This document shows positions 10,981 to 22,116 of a DNA stretch of 64,000 nucleotides, piece after piece. This DNA is from Eutreptiella sp. 'Long Island Sound 2002' (Eukaryota; Euglenozoa; Euglenophyceae; Eutreptiales; Eutreptiaceae), in the NCBI GenBank assembly GCA_964036045.1, contig OZ038380.1:170933245-170997244 (forward strand), in the 5' to 3' direction. Both the position numbers and the translations under genes were made by a program. Each line of letters begins with the position of its first letter. Position 1 is the stretch's first letter. Under the pieces are notes generated by a model, which was given only the letters and a program-made list of their open reading frames with translations, did no database searches and was not told the DNA's origin.

Positions 10981-11439
10981 CTAAGCAACAAAACATTCCC
11001 AGAATGGTTTCACCACAGCCCCAAGGTTGCAATCCGGGTCTACTGTCCAGGGGTATGCATGGATATGGCAGGGCAACGTTACGAAAATGCTGGGGGGGCG
11101 GGCTCGCATGTGTGCGACGTGCATGTGAGACCGTGGCAGGACGCCGAGTGCACATGTGCGACCACGAATAAGACTGCCACATCCCGCATTCTCATGAAAC
11201 ACGTAGGTAGTCCACGGATCACTGATACCCGGGGGTCCATTAACCCGCCCCCCTCCCTAGTTTGAGCCACGGATCATCGATCACCTCCCCTGTAACACCC
11301 CCCCAACTACTCCTTGATGTGCGGGTTTTCCGGACTACGCATCCGCACATGCTGGCATTCACAGGGGCAAATCAAGACACTCCTAGGGGCTCAAGAACCC
11401 ATGGTTGCAAGGTATACAAACATGGAAACATGCAAACAA

Positions 11440-11640
11440 TGTATCTTCAAAAAAAAGTTTAAAGCGCACCACGTGATGTAGTGTGACATGCACCTAAGAA
11501 GCAAAGAAATGATGAACTAATTCATCTTCAAGAAAAAATGTTGAAACCGCACCCGCTGATGTCCTATAGCATGCACCTAAGGAGCAAAGAAGTAATCCAC
11601 GAATTAAAAAGAAGCGCACCCGGTGACGTGTAATTTGCAA
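11440..11640. repeat. Imperfect ~80-bp tandem repeat
   Basis: Two and a half units share ATGCACCTAAG.AGCAAAGAA, ATCTTCAA.AAAAA and GCGCACC..GTGA blocks. It is in the spacer only. Confidence 0.7.
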
Positions 11641-12555
11641 CTACAAAGCGTATAGAACAGGGCAGGTGGATGGACACACCAAACTGGCGGCCGCTGGAAT
11701 CTAGTTCCATCGCGATGCAGATTTCAAAACAATTCGTGCTTCATCACTAAAGCGGACAAAAATGCAAAGCGGAGCGGGCTACAAATTGCGAAGCCCTCAA
11801 CGACAACCCTTGTGAAGTGTGTCATTCTTTCTCCTTGGTCCTTCAAAGCACAACCATACGCTCATCCCACATTATCCAGTAACCAACAACAGCTTGGCAA
11901 GGAAAAAAGCGAGAAACTGAACTACTGCCTTCACGGCATTGTGAGTTCGAGTAAGAACACACACAGTGCTTCCGACTGTATGGATGTCTACACAAGGTTG
12001 GCTACACGTTCGTCAAAAATCGCTAACACTAGTTCATTGAGTCGTATTTGGAAGTTTATCTTATAAGTCGTTCGCGGTAGGCAAGGTCTTTGCTTTGTGA
12101 CCTTTCGACCTCACCCTCGTCTCCCGGCCTCTTTGGCTCAATGGAATGACTAACGGGGAGTTTCTCTCGTTCGGGCAAAACCCGACAACATTCACAAACA
12201 AGAGCGATGGATGGGGATGACCGCGAAGCGAAAGTTCGTGGTGACCCTCTTTGTAACCTCTTGTCACAATAGGACAAGCTTGTGAACGATTCCGGCATCT
12301 GGCGCAACTATTCATGACGCTTACCAACCATCAATCACATGAGATTTCAGCTTAAAACATTGGTGATAATCGCATTGAAATCGGTTCGGCGATACGTGGT
12401 TGGACATCATAACTTGGGCTCAACAATGTAGAATTTTGACAGCTCAGGTCATAGTTTACTTGTACCTAGTGTGACAAAATTACTTTGGACATGGGGCAAA
12501 GGTTATTCAAAAATTGTTCGTGACTTGGTCAACTACCGTCCCCCGTCTCCCGCAG

Positions 12556-12720
12556 AGAAAGCGCTGGTACATTCGCAGTTGCAGCAAATCACAATGCGGG
12601 CTTCAGCGGCGATTTGTGTCGGTTTTCTTTACCGCTTTCGGCCAGTCAGGCATGCGCGCCCTGCCGAGGATGCCCTACCGCGACTTTTCTGGACAACTTC
12701 GAAAGTGTGGAAAGCTGGTA
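12556..12720 (+). CDS. Exon-like segment, unknown protein
   Basis: It follows a good acceptor (cccccgtctcccgcag) and stays open, encoding EKALVHSQLQQITMRASAAI and then CVGFLYRFRP. A short hydrophobic stretch follows a helical one. I do not recognise a family, and no adjoining exon was identified. Confidence 0.25.
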
Positions 12721-13485
12721 TTTTATTCTTTAATTAACCAATGTATCCATTGATCGACAAAAGTTTCCCGCCAAAATCCGCCCCTGCGAGACCCACCAAT
12801 CTCACGGATCCATGGACCAAGTACAGCACATGGGATGACTATTTCACTTTGCGTTACTGACACCTGTGTTGCTGAGAGTTTGTTAGGAGTCATGTCTTAC
12901 ACAGAACTTGTTTTCGAAATGCAAAAGTACCAAAAACCTCCCGAAAGTTCTCATTCCACAGGTGCAACGGCCCTTCTGTTACGCTTTGTCACGTCTGGGC
13001 ACAAGGCAAGAGGCAACTTGTTTAACCTGGGGTGACTTATATTGGCCGGGTTCGCACTGCAACCCTTCCAGCAACCAAAGGGCAGAATGAAGACACACAG
13101 GGGTATTTCAGGATCCATCTGAAATACTGTCCATTTGCTGGGCTTCCAAATCCACGTTTTTGAGGTGCTGCTGTGTAGACTCGCGGAGCACTGTGTTCTC
13201 GAGCCCAATCAGTTGTGGTTTTGCTATTGTGCCTTGTAATGTGCGGTTGCTTTAAGATGCAGAACGCACTTTGGGGACACAAGATTGTTCCAAATGAATG
13301 CTGATTACCTTTCTTACCATTTCGTGGATCTCGAATCCAAACCGCCATAGCCCCTCCGCACGCCACTAAGGGACGCAGAATTCTTATTGAAACTCTTGAA
13401 AAGGAGGATTGCCGAGACTCCTCGCAATTACTATGCTTGTCTTGTGCCCTTTAGTTGCTAGAATCTTTTTTGGGCTTGTCGGACT

Positions 13486-13586
13486 ATGGCGTTGCGGGTG
13501 TTCGTGAGGCGGGCAAGCATAGCTTTCACGACGACCGGTGTTGTTGGTGGTGCCTATGTATTGGGTTGCATCGAGAGAACACACAG
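13486..13586 (+). CDS. ADCK2-like kinase, putative first exon with targeting sequence
   Basis: The first ATG here opens MALRVFVRRASIAFTTT followed by GVVGGAYVLGC. This is a basic, acid-free N-terminus with a short hydrophobic segment, as in a mitochondrial or plastid targeting peptide. The donor is CACAG|GTGATG and leaves two bases that exon 2 at 13673 completes. It lies in the single-copy spacer, 30 bp from the palindrome border, so only the right-arm kinase copy is joined to it. The assignment rests on phase, position and composition only. Confidence 0.5.
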
Positions 13587-13672
13587 GTGATGTGCTCTTT
13601 CAGAAGCTTGCAACGCCGGATTGCAACCTTGGGGCTGTGGTGAAACCATTCTGGGAATGTTTTGTTGCTTAG

Positions 13673-13740
13673 GTTGGTGGAGTACAAGACTTACCAAGAG
13701 CCCGGTGGTGAGCTCGTGAAGGCGGCACCAAAATGGAAAG
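13673..13740 (+). CDS. ADCK2-like kinase, putative exon 2, right copy
   Basis: This is the mirror copy of 10913-10980. It is preceded by exon 1 at 13486-13586, and the intron of 86 bp between them contains the palindrome border at 13616. Its phase fits both neighbours. Confidence 0.5.
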
Positions 13741-13789
13741 GTCGTGCTATGTTCAGGGGATTTTAGTCTTGTGATGCCTGCCTTTTCAG

Positions 13790-13959
13790 CGTGCCGAAAT
13801 TCGGATAATTGCGTATCGTAGTTGATTCAACGCGATACCTTGTTCTTAGTGGCACTTCGCTTTGTCCACCTAACGTTCTGGTTCGTCCCGTTGATCATAT
13901 TTTGGGTGATATGCCAACGGCACCACGTGACTTACATGATATGGTGCAGATTCTTCAAG
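13790..13959 (+). CDS. ADCK2-like kinase, exon 3, right copy
   Basis: This is the mirror copy of 10694-10863. The acceptor tgcctgccttttcag is the best in the region and gives the phase required by exon 2, but it places a TAG at 13819-13821 in frame. The following intron is 139 bp. Confidence 0.6.
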
Positions 13960-14098
13960 GTATATCAATCCTGCATCCCTTGTTCTGCACGATGTGGCTT
14001 TGATGCTCAACGTGTGACGTTGTGGCGTCAGCTTTCTTGCTGGTTGAGTTGAGTTGAGCAAAACGGGATATTCAAAATGAATGTTCGCACTTTCGCAG

Positions 14099-14466
14099 CG
14101 GATGTTGGAAGTAACTGGTCCGGCTTTCGTGAAATTGGGGCAATGGATGGCGATCCGAAGTGATTTGTTTCCGAAGGAGTTTTGCGATGTCCTTTGTGAC
14201 CTTCACGACAACGTGCGCCCTCATGGGATGCGGCACAACAGAAGAGTGATAAAAAAAAACCTTGGCAAGCCAATTGATGAACTTTTCTCCGAGTTTGATC
14301 CGAATCCCGTTGGTTCGGGCTCCATTGCCCAAGTACACTTCGCTAAGCTTCGTAGCACGGGTGACGAAGTGGCCGTAAAGATTTGCCATCCTCGTGTACG
14401 AGAAACCATCGCGGTCGACTTTTATTGCATCCAGTTGATGGCTCAATTGGCTGATCCCTATTGCAG
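14099..14466 (+). CDS. ADCK2-like kinase, exon 4, right copy (gene broken after this)
   Basis: This is the mirror copy of 10187-10554, with KxGQ, the modified glycine-rich loop and the VAVK lysine. No matching exons 5-8 follow on this strand: downstream come a tRNA-like sequence and then receptor exons. This copy therefore lacks the catalytic HxDxHPGN half and cannot encode a complete kinase as assembled. Confidence 0.85.
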
Positions 14467-14631
14467 GTATTTTTTGGCATCTTTTTGCGCTGCGCGCACC
14501 ACAAATTCCATCGAGTATTCAACGCGGTTTCTTGTAAAGATGTATCGGGCACACGTCAAGCGCACACCTTGTGGATGAAAAAAGTTGACGGCCGCTTTAT
14601 ATTGTTTGTGCCGTGCTAAGGTAGCGTGGGC

Positions 14632-14703
14632 GGTGGAGTAGGCCAGTGGTCAAAGTAGCACAATCGCGTCCGTGGGTTCCCGGGTTCGAATCCCGGAAGC
14701 CCC
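14632..14703 (+). tRNA. tRNA-derived sequence (tRNA pseudogene or SINE head), right copy
   Basis: An A box (TAGGCCAGTGG, 14639-14649) and a perfect B box (GGTTCGAATCC, 14683-14693) are spaced as in a tRNA gene. The T-arm pairs perfectly (CCGGG/CCCGG around TTCGAAT). The expected acceptor strands (GGTGGAG and AAGCCCC) pair at only three of seven positions, and the D-arm does not close cleanly. I therefore read it as a tRNA fossil or the head of a SINE rather than a working tRNA. No anticodon can be assigned. Confidence 0.5.
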
Positions 14704-16299
14704 GACAATGCTCAAGTGTACCACAGAACGCACTAAATGTCTGCGGACAGTAGTTGCCCGGTGGCACTGTGGTGCCACTGGCCTAGCCCACTATTTTTTG
14801 AAGACACTGAGTGCATGCATGCACTATTGCGATTATGTGGTTACACCACTCGATGTAGGCAGGCGTATCATTGCACACTGCCTCATTGCCGCATGCAGCC
14901 GGCAGCGCACCCACCCTCGAACCACCGCGTCCTGCGCTGCTCCTGCACTGTCCATGTTCACCTCATTTCCCTCCCTTGATGTACTGTACATATGCATGGC
15001 CAGCGCGATATGGCGGTGCAGATGAAGGAATCCGTGCGCAAGTTTGCGGTGGTTCTGCCGTGACAACACAAACACAGGGCAACCACGACCAAATCCATTC
15101 ATCTTAACAAACCTAGGGAGGTCTTCAAGGAGGAGCATTTGTCCAAATTGTTCAAAAGCAAGACAACCCGGCGTCTGCAGGTTGCTGGATGCAAGTTGCC
15201 AGCTTTGAGCATTCGTGCTTGCGCTTCCGCCTTACCAAATTGAACTTGGAATCGTGCCGGGTGCCAAATTATGGCAATGTTGTCTGGTGACTTAGAACGG
15301 TTAGTGGTGAGCTAGTAGCTGGATGCTCTGTTCGCGCAGTTTCTTGAAACTTGCCCACATGGTTAGAACAATGTGTCCGAAACCCCCCAAAAGATTCCTT
15401 GGTTCCCTTGGGATCCCCAACACGCCCATGTGTTGTGTTGCATTATTTCATGTTGTGTATTGTCGTGTTGCTTTGTTTTCGAGTTTCCGCGTTTCACCCC
15501 GGTGTCACACCTTGGAGCTACCAAGCTACCGTTGACATGTTACAAGGGCTAAGTTGGGATAGAGGAAGATTGGGTTGCTTCGGACCATCGTCAGTAGTGA
15601 GTGATGCCCAATCTAGAATGAAAGTTCCAAGAACGAAGCCAAGAACGCCCCTACCCGGCTCTTGCTCACGATTCTTGCTCCAATTGCAATAGACATGAGA
15701 CACAAACAGTGTCACATGGCACCAGCATGCAATTCCACAACAAGCTTGACCCGCCCAACCTTGCCCAACAAGTTTTTGTGGAAAAATCCGACCAGGGAAA
15801 GTTTGTCGCAAGCCACGTACTTCTCCGCCATCGATGGTGGTACTCATGAATGGTAAGACGAGGGCGGTCACAAGGGAACCAGACAATGTGTCAAAGCACG
15901 TGACGGCGGCACTTGTGGACATGGCTTTGCTTCCGGTGAGTCACCTCTGGGGTCTCCAACGCTTGAGGCAACGAACGACACCACGTTCAACAACAACAAT
16001 GTCATGTCGATACGTGGTGCAGTCTCATTTGCTAATGCCATCCTAGTTGACCGCCCTTCAGGGTGTTCCCAATTGCGTCCAATCGCATAAAGCAATTGCT
16101 GCACTTCGACCCATTGTTTCCAAGCGGGCTAGATAACCAAAAAATGGCCCTGTTCGGTTCTTTTGCTGTAGGGCGTGTTTGCCAACGACTGGCGCCGGCT
16201 CGCCGCGGAACCCGCAACTAATGCAGTGCAACCCTCCGAAGCAAAGCAAGTGCCGCTATCACATGCTTTGAGGGGGGTGGGGGGGAGGGGTACATTATC

Positions 16300-16875
16300 G
16301 TGTTCAGCACAGCTGCTGGCGCGACCTCCCGGGGCTCGGGGGGAAATTGTGCCGACAGCGCCACCCCCTCTTCTGCGCCGCGGCACTCCCAGATCGCTGC
16401 TGGGACCACTAGGTACATGCCGTACAGGCCGGGGGGGCAGCTGCCGGGAGCGCTCTACCCGACGAAGGCCTCCTTGAAGGTGGACCCCCACCTCCTCCGC
16501 GGTGTCGAGCCCGGCGCAAGCGCACATGAACCTACCTTTCACCATCGCTGGTGCTTTCATAACCCACCCACCGATTTTGCCACCGCGGCTGAGACCCCCG
16601 AAACATTGCCTTTGCTTCAAGCACAGGCTGGTCGCCCCTCCCTTGCCTCCCGCACCTTCTCTCGGTCAGGCAGCAACGCGACCCTGACCCTTGCGGATGT
16701 GGCGGCCAATGTGGATCAGGTGCTTGCGATCACACAGGAGCTGAACGCCATCCAGCACAAAGAACGGGAGCCGTCCTCCAACAATACAAGCACCGGGCGG
16801 GAGGCTGTTGCGCAGGAGTCCCTCCAGTACGGCGCCGTGGTGTGTGCCAGGCCCACCGCCTTGGGGCATTTCCGG
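16300..16875 (+). CDS. IP3-receptor-like exon I (N-terminal region)
   Basis: The open segment ends at CATTTCCGG|GTGTTT in phase 0, the phase in which exon II begins. It encodes a low-complexity N-terminal part with PYRPGG and PSLASRTFSRSGS. A helical stretch follows (LTLADVAANVDQVLAITQEL). Animal receptors start almost directly with the beta-trefoil, so this would be an unusual N-terminal extension. The true start codon is not resolved. Confidence 0.5.
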
Positions 16876-17167
16876 GTGTTTGTCGGCGGTTGTGAAGTGG
16901 GTTGAAGGGTTTGGCAAAGCGCGTCGGAGCAGTTACTGTCGGTTGCAATGCCTTTAGCTTGGGGGGAAGGGGCGGCTCGGAATAAGCCGACGGGTTGCGG
17001 GTTGGCCCACGAAAGGGGTGCATCGTGGCGTTTCGCAGCGAGTGCAATCCTCCGCCTGTCCATCTGGAACCTCGTTGGACCCGGCAGCAGAGCCCCTCTG
17101 CCGTGTGGGTCCCATGCGTGGTCGGCGCGACCCGCCCCTTCGTAACACATCCCTTTGCCTGCGGCAG

Positions 17168-17274
17168 GTCTACCTGCTGTGCCCCGAATACAAAGGGTAC
17201 GTCACGGCGTCGCCTGTCGACTGCAAGATTCACATCCAACAGCCGGGGAGCTACGCCAGCGCCGCCACCCCCAG
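17168..17274 (+). CDS. IP3-receptor-like exon II (start of beta-trefoil)
   Basis: The exon encodes VYLLCPEYKGYVTASPVDCK followed by IHIQQPGSY. It aligns with the opening of the IP3-receptor/ryanodine-receptor N-terminal domain, where L-Y....GF(I/V)ST.G.VDDRC..QP.. is typical. It is bounded by an acceptor (tgcctgcggcag) and a donor (CCCCAG|GTGTGC), and leaves two bases for exon III. The intron after it holds the (GT)n microsatellite. Confidence 0.65.
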
Positions 17275-17765
17275 GTGTGCTCTTTCGGGTGAATGTCGCT
17301 GAACAATCCATTTCTTCTGATCATTTGCCCTGTGCCGTCTTGTGCTACCCACAGCGGGGAGGGGGGGATGGGGGGCTGCAGGGCGACAAAGTCTGTCTGC
17401 ACTGTGGCCCCTGGCCGGTGCGCGGAAGACAGCAGTGCGGTATTGATGATGAGCACGTCGCACTCGCAACAGTAGTCGTGTCCGATATAAGCGGCCAGGC
17501 ACTGGGTTGCAGTCAGAGAAATTGGGGAGAATATGCCAGTGTGGCAGGTAAGTCAGGTTGTAAGCTCTTCAATGTTAAGTAAAACGTTAACGCTGAAACG
17601 CCATTACCTGAGAGGGGGTTAGTCCGGTGCCCCCTCCCCAGGCTGGCACGACGACATTTGGACAGACAACAAACGGATGTGTCGGTGTGTGTGTGTGCGC
17701 GTGCGTGCGTGTGTGTGCCCGCGCGCGTCTGCATGTGTGCGCCCGTGCCCGTGCCCGTGCCCATA

Positions 17766-17768
<3 letters not shown>

Positions 17769-17837
<69 letters not shown>
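17769..17837. repeat. (GT)n microsatellite in the right arm
   Basis: This is the mirror of the (CA)n run at 6811-6884 but three dinucleotide units shorter. It is the main length difference between the arms. Confidence 0.97.
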
Positions 17838-17841
<4 letters not shown>

Positions 17842-17909
17842 CGTGCGTGTGCGCGCGCGCGTGTGTGTGTGTCGGCCGAGCCCCCAGTGCATTGTGATTG
17901 GTCCTGCAG

Positions 17910-18041
17910 CCCGGTCCACTCAATGGATGGTGATTCGGAGGCGGATACTGTGGACCTCGACGAGATCCCTGACAATTTCGAGTTGTGCCTCTTTTCCATT
18001 CAGCCGTATGACGCCGGGGCATACCTGGGGTCAGGGAACAG
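17910..18041 (+). CDS. IP3-receptor-like exon III
   Basis: It starts after ttggtcctgcag with one base that completes the Ser codon left by exon II. An acidic stretch precedes DNFELCLFSIQPYDAG, which matches the F..CLF.(L/I).P...Y.A motif after the first trefoil strands of IP3 receptors. The proposed donor GGGAACAG|GTTTGC leaves two bases. The exon at 20950 could follow directly in phase, but extra exons may lie between (open segments occur near 19300-19480 and 19610-19680). Confidence 0.65.
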
Positions 18042-18831
18042 GTTTGCTTCGGGGCAGGAGCGGCCGTTGGTTGACAGTGAAGAGGAGTGGCCTCCAACGG
18101 CTGCGGAGCGTCGAGGAGGGGCTGTTGCGGGTCGGGCGGCTGAGGGTTTCCCCACAAGAGGGGGAGCGGGTCAGACAGAGTGTAGGGCTGTGCACACCTG
18201 ATAGTTCCGCCGCTCAGGGGCAGGGGTTGTGGGGCGGAGGAAACTGCACTGAGTGGTTGAAATGAAGACAGGTTTTGGAGTTGTTATACTGCTCCCGAGG
18301 GGGAGTTTGGGAGAGGGTGGGGGGGGGGTCGGAGAGCGTCAGGGGGAGGCTGTTGAAGAGAAAGTTGGAAGGGAAGAGCGGTGAACAGCTGTTGAGGGGT
18401 GGAGGGGCTGTTTGAGGGTTGTTGGAGCTTCGAGGCGGTTGACTTCGTGATGTAGTCAGACGCAAGGGATGTTTGGGCCACGCTCTATGCCATAAAGTGC
18501 CGCTTAACCCACCGGCAGCGGATCTCTATTGCTGCTTAAAGCGACAGGCCCCGTCTGGTTTGTGCATTCTCTTTGTGTGAAGGAAGTGTCACGTGATTCT
18601 GAGTTCATATTGTAAACTCCGTGATTGTGAGTTCATTTTAGTAAAATATTGTGAATGGTAATACCATTTCCACAAACTCAATTTTCCAGCCGCAACTGCC
18701 CAGTTGAGGGGTTGCGGGGTCAAGGGATGAATAATGGGGTTTGTTGGCAGTGATGCAGGAGTGTTGCGGGAGCTGGAGGGTGAGGGATGCAGGCCAACCT
18801 CCTGTGAGAGACCTTCACTGAGCACAGGGCT

Positions 18832-19017
18832 TAGGCCTCTTGCCCCTCCTCTTCTTTAGGGTGACGGCCAGCCCTGCCAATCACTTCTCTCCGCCCTGAT
18901 ATCCCTCCCACCAGGCTGTACCTGCAAGGCATTGCTTTCCACCCACTTTCCCCACCGCCGTTAACCGCTTTTGCAACCATGCTCTCTTGAAGTTCCCCTT
19001 TGGACCTCCCTCCCTTG
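18832..19017. repeat. Dispersed repeat family, mirror of member 1
   Basis: This is the inverted copy of 5630-5815 within the right arm. Confidence 0.5.
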
Positions 19018-19876
19018 CGGTTTTTGACTACCCTCCGGTTGGGAGACTGGGCTTTGCTGTGTGGTCCCGGGGCATCCATGTTGTAAGATATTTGCTATTG
19101 AAGATGTGTACGGGGCATCAGAGCATCGCGAACTGGGATATTTTGGGAAAGTCTTCCACACTCGCGGCCTCAAGCCCCGCCCCCCGTCCCCCTCTGCCTC
19201 ACTGCCTGCGTCCTGTCAAATAGTAGTACTCTTGTGGCGTCGTCAAGTAGTACTCTTGTGGCGAAGCGCCTGAGGTGTGCAAACCCATGCAGTGCTAATT
19301 GGTGACCATTCGCTACAAGTCAGAAAGAAAACCAGGGAAATTCTGGCAGACGAATGCGTAATGAACCTCCCAAGGAACCCAACGAGCCGTGATGATGTTG
19401 TTGTTGTTGGCCCTGTGTGGCCGAAAAAAACTGCAGCTCCCCATGCGCGTAGGTTGTGTGGTCTAGAGGGGGAGGAGGAGGGTGTTGGGGTCCCGGTCCC
19501 ATTTACAGCCCCCATCCCCAACCCGTGCCCTTCATTAGGTCTTCTACCGCTGGCCCCTTGCATACTCCACGAGCCATAGATTCATGCATAGTGCGCTCAG
19601 TCCTCCACCAGAAGCACTGGCTTCAAACGAAATCTCTTTCCCGCCGTGCAATGCGCTTGTGAACCTCCTGCACACACATGCCATCTTTTTCCTGCTGGGC
19701 ATGTGGTTCCCCCGTCCTCTTGGTCCCTGGATCCCTGCACTCCATACCACAGCCCTTCTGAATGAGCAGCCAGTGCCCAACTACCCTCCTTCTGGTCACC
19801 GCCCACCCGAAACCTGTCCATATAGGGGGAGCAACATTCGATTTCTTCCCACTGGGTGTAGTTTGGCCAAACTATC

Positions 19877-20147
19877 CCGTTGTTTTGATAGGGTTGATAA
19901 ATTTTCCGCCCATTTCACAACCATTATGTAGCCCCTTTGATTTCTCCCCATCCTGGGACCCCGAGAAGGCAGGGGTTATGCAGCCTCTTTGATTTCCTCC
20001 CCTTTTTAGGGGACCTATGTAGCCAATTTGATTTCTTTCCACTTCTTTGGGGTCCCTCAGAAGGTAGAGGTTATGTAGCCATTTTGATTCTTCCCCTTTT
20101 GAGGGGTCCATGACACGGCCGGAGTTATTCAGCGAATTTGATTTCTC
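19877..20147. repeat. Imperfect ~65-bp tandem repeat, mirror copy
   Basis: This is the reverse complement of 4500-4770, with TTATGTAGCC and TTTGATTTCT blocks alternating. Confidence 0.75.
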
Positions 20148-20949
20148 CCCTTCTTTGTGAGCCCGCCTTCTTTGAGAGCCCGCCTCCTCAGGGGTTGGTC
20201 CATTGGTGTTTGCAATGAATATTGGCGGTTATGCCATATCTGGATATTTTTGCATCACATTGGTGAATGGCGTTTTGTTTGCGGCAAGTGGACGACTCCC
20301 TGGGGTGCAACACAAGAAGCAACGCAATAAGTAGCATGTCAAAGGCGTGCAACCCCTGAAAGTTCCATTGGTAAAAATGTAGCCACTGGCGGCCTGCTTA
20401 ACAAAAATGGTGTGGTTGGCCCTGAAGTTCGTTGTTGCGTGACGCAAGCACCGCTGTGTGGCGAGAACACCCCAGCCCAGGTCACAAGGCCAGGTGGTCT
20501 AGGCAATTGCCTAGAGTAACTGTGGAGTGACGTCATTAGATATTCACATGTCTAACGTTGCTGATACCCCGACCTCCTCTTTTTGACTAGATCACTCAGC
20601 TTTTGGGTCAATGCCTAAACTGTCTTTTTTTTTTTGAGCTACAAAGTTTGAAATTTGCAAAAAGTACCCAAACTACCCTGTTTTCCCCAATCTGCTGAAA
20701 AAGGCGCATTGCCTCCCAACTGCACTAGCCACCCACAGGACGCATACTTGTGCCGTGGTGCTCCCCACCCATATTACTGAGTATTACTGAGTTCTAAGCC
20801 GACACGTGCCCTCATTGCAGCCAATGACACAAACGCTATGGAGTGGTCCTTGTGGTCCTTGCGGTTGCTTTGTGCACACCTTTCGTATCCCACTTGCCAA
20901 ACCCCCAATGTCTGCACTGGTGTCACCGCGTGTGACCGCCTGTCAACAG

Positions 20950-21082
20950 GACTGTGTGCTACGGGGACATCATCCGGCTGCAGCATGTGACGTCGCTTAA
21001 GTACGTCTCGGCTCTGAAACGCGACTGGGCGCACAAGGAAACGAGTAAACGACGTGTTTCATTGGCGCCCGGGGATTCTCAA
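20950..21082 (+). CDS. IP3-receptor-like exon (MIR/Ins145 trefoil segment)
   Basis: It encodes TVCYGDIIRLQHVTSLKYVS and then a basic stretch ending VSLAPGDSQ. This matches the IP3-receptor segment YG(D/N)VIQLLH.KSNKYLTV...RV.LD..G. The donor CAA|GTATGTGAG is strong and leaves phase 0, exactly what the exon at 22117 needs. The intron of 1034 bp between them contains the palindrome border at 22049, so only this copy keeps its downstream partner. Confidence 0.75.
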
Positions 21083-22116
21083 GTATGTGAGAATGTGCTG
21101 GTGTCAGGGGTGTGGGCTGTGCAACGGATGACGTGATCTTACCCAGAACGAGACGTAGCCTCACAAGGGCCACCCCCCAAACAAAAAGCCCATACACCCA
21201 AACATCGGCCGTGCAGGGCGGGGATGGGGGGTGGGGCAAGGGCTGTCCGATTCCTTGGCTGGCCCATGAGGTCCTGGCACCGGCTTCTTTTACCACCGGC
21301 CCCATTCTCCAAACATGTCCTGCCCATCACTCCATCCGTGGCCCCACCCTGAACCTGGGGGCGGGGCAGGCGGCGGCGGCGGGGGGGGGGGGGGGGCTGG
21401 GACTCCGATGGCTACGGCGGGTCGGGATCCAGCGGACAACCGCGTCCTGACCGCTCCTGACGACCCGCTCTGGGCACCTCTTCGTTCCAAAGCAACCTCC
21501 CCCCCCCCCCCCAACCCCCGATGGTTTGCCCTTCCTGCCCCCACCCTCGTACCCCTTGATGGGGCTAGACCTGGTGTTAGTGCGTGTCCCAAGAAAATTC
21601 TTTGTGGATCCTTTGAATCGCAGCCAAGTTGTGTAGCCCGTGTGTCTCCCATTTTTTTCCCGTGCTGTGTACATCCATGGCGAGGTGTGGGGGAAACCCG
21701 TGATGTTGCTGCCCCTTGTTCCTCCCTGTGCCCTGCCCACCGTGCCCGTTTCCCTTCTGTCGGTCAGAAACTGACGGTGAAGCAACGCAACTTGACCTCC
21801 TTCCCGTGTCCCGTGCCCTCCGCGCAGGCCGCTGACGAGGCTCTAGTGACGGCGGCCCCCAATCCCAATGTGTGCAGTCCATATGTATCCCCCAGTTTTA
21901 TCATTGTGTATTCCATATGTGTCCCCCCCAAACAGAATTGCGTAACCCGCGTAAGATGGTGCCCCACTAACACGAGGTTTGGATGGGGCCCTTCAATGCT
22001 GTAGAATCAAATTCTTGAAGCAGGAGCGGCTGATGAAATCTTCAAAACAAAGCTATTCAGAAAAATCCAATGCATATTTCTGTGATCAACAATCATTATG
22101 GCTCCCCCTGCCACAG

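Larger units (their letters stand above)
2597..11037. repeat. Left arm of giant inverted repeat
   Basis: Reading this segment backwards gives 13616-22049. Paired coordinates sum to 24653 inside the microsatellite and to about 24647 outside it. The arm is 8441 bp. I noticed about five substitutions, for example those paired as 10440/14213, 8935/15723 and 7917/16736, plus a 6-bp microsatellite length change and homopolymer changes. It carries kinase exons 2-4, a tRNA-like sequence and the first receptor exons, all on the minus strand. Confidence 0.97.
11038..13615. other. Unique spacer between the palindrome arms
   Basis: This single-copy segment of 2.58 kb separates the arms. Its right end carries the putative first exon of the ADCK2-like kinase (13486-13586), pointing into the right arm. 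An ~80-bp imperfect tandem repeat lies at 11440-11640 and an exon-like segment at 12556-12720. I recognise nothing else in it. Confidence 0.9.
13616..22049. repeat. Right arm of giant inverted repeat
   Basis: This is the inverted copy of 2597-11037. The inner end falls 30 bp after the donor of kinase exon 1. The outer end falls 68 bp before the receptor exon at 22117. Both breakpoints are therefore inside introns. Genes here run on the plus strand. Confidence 0.97.
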
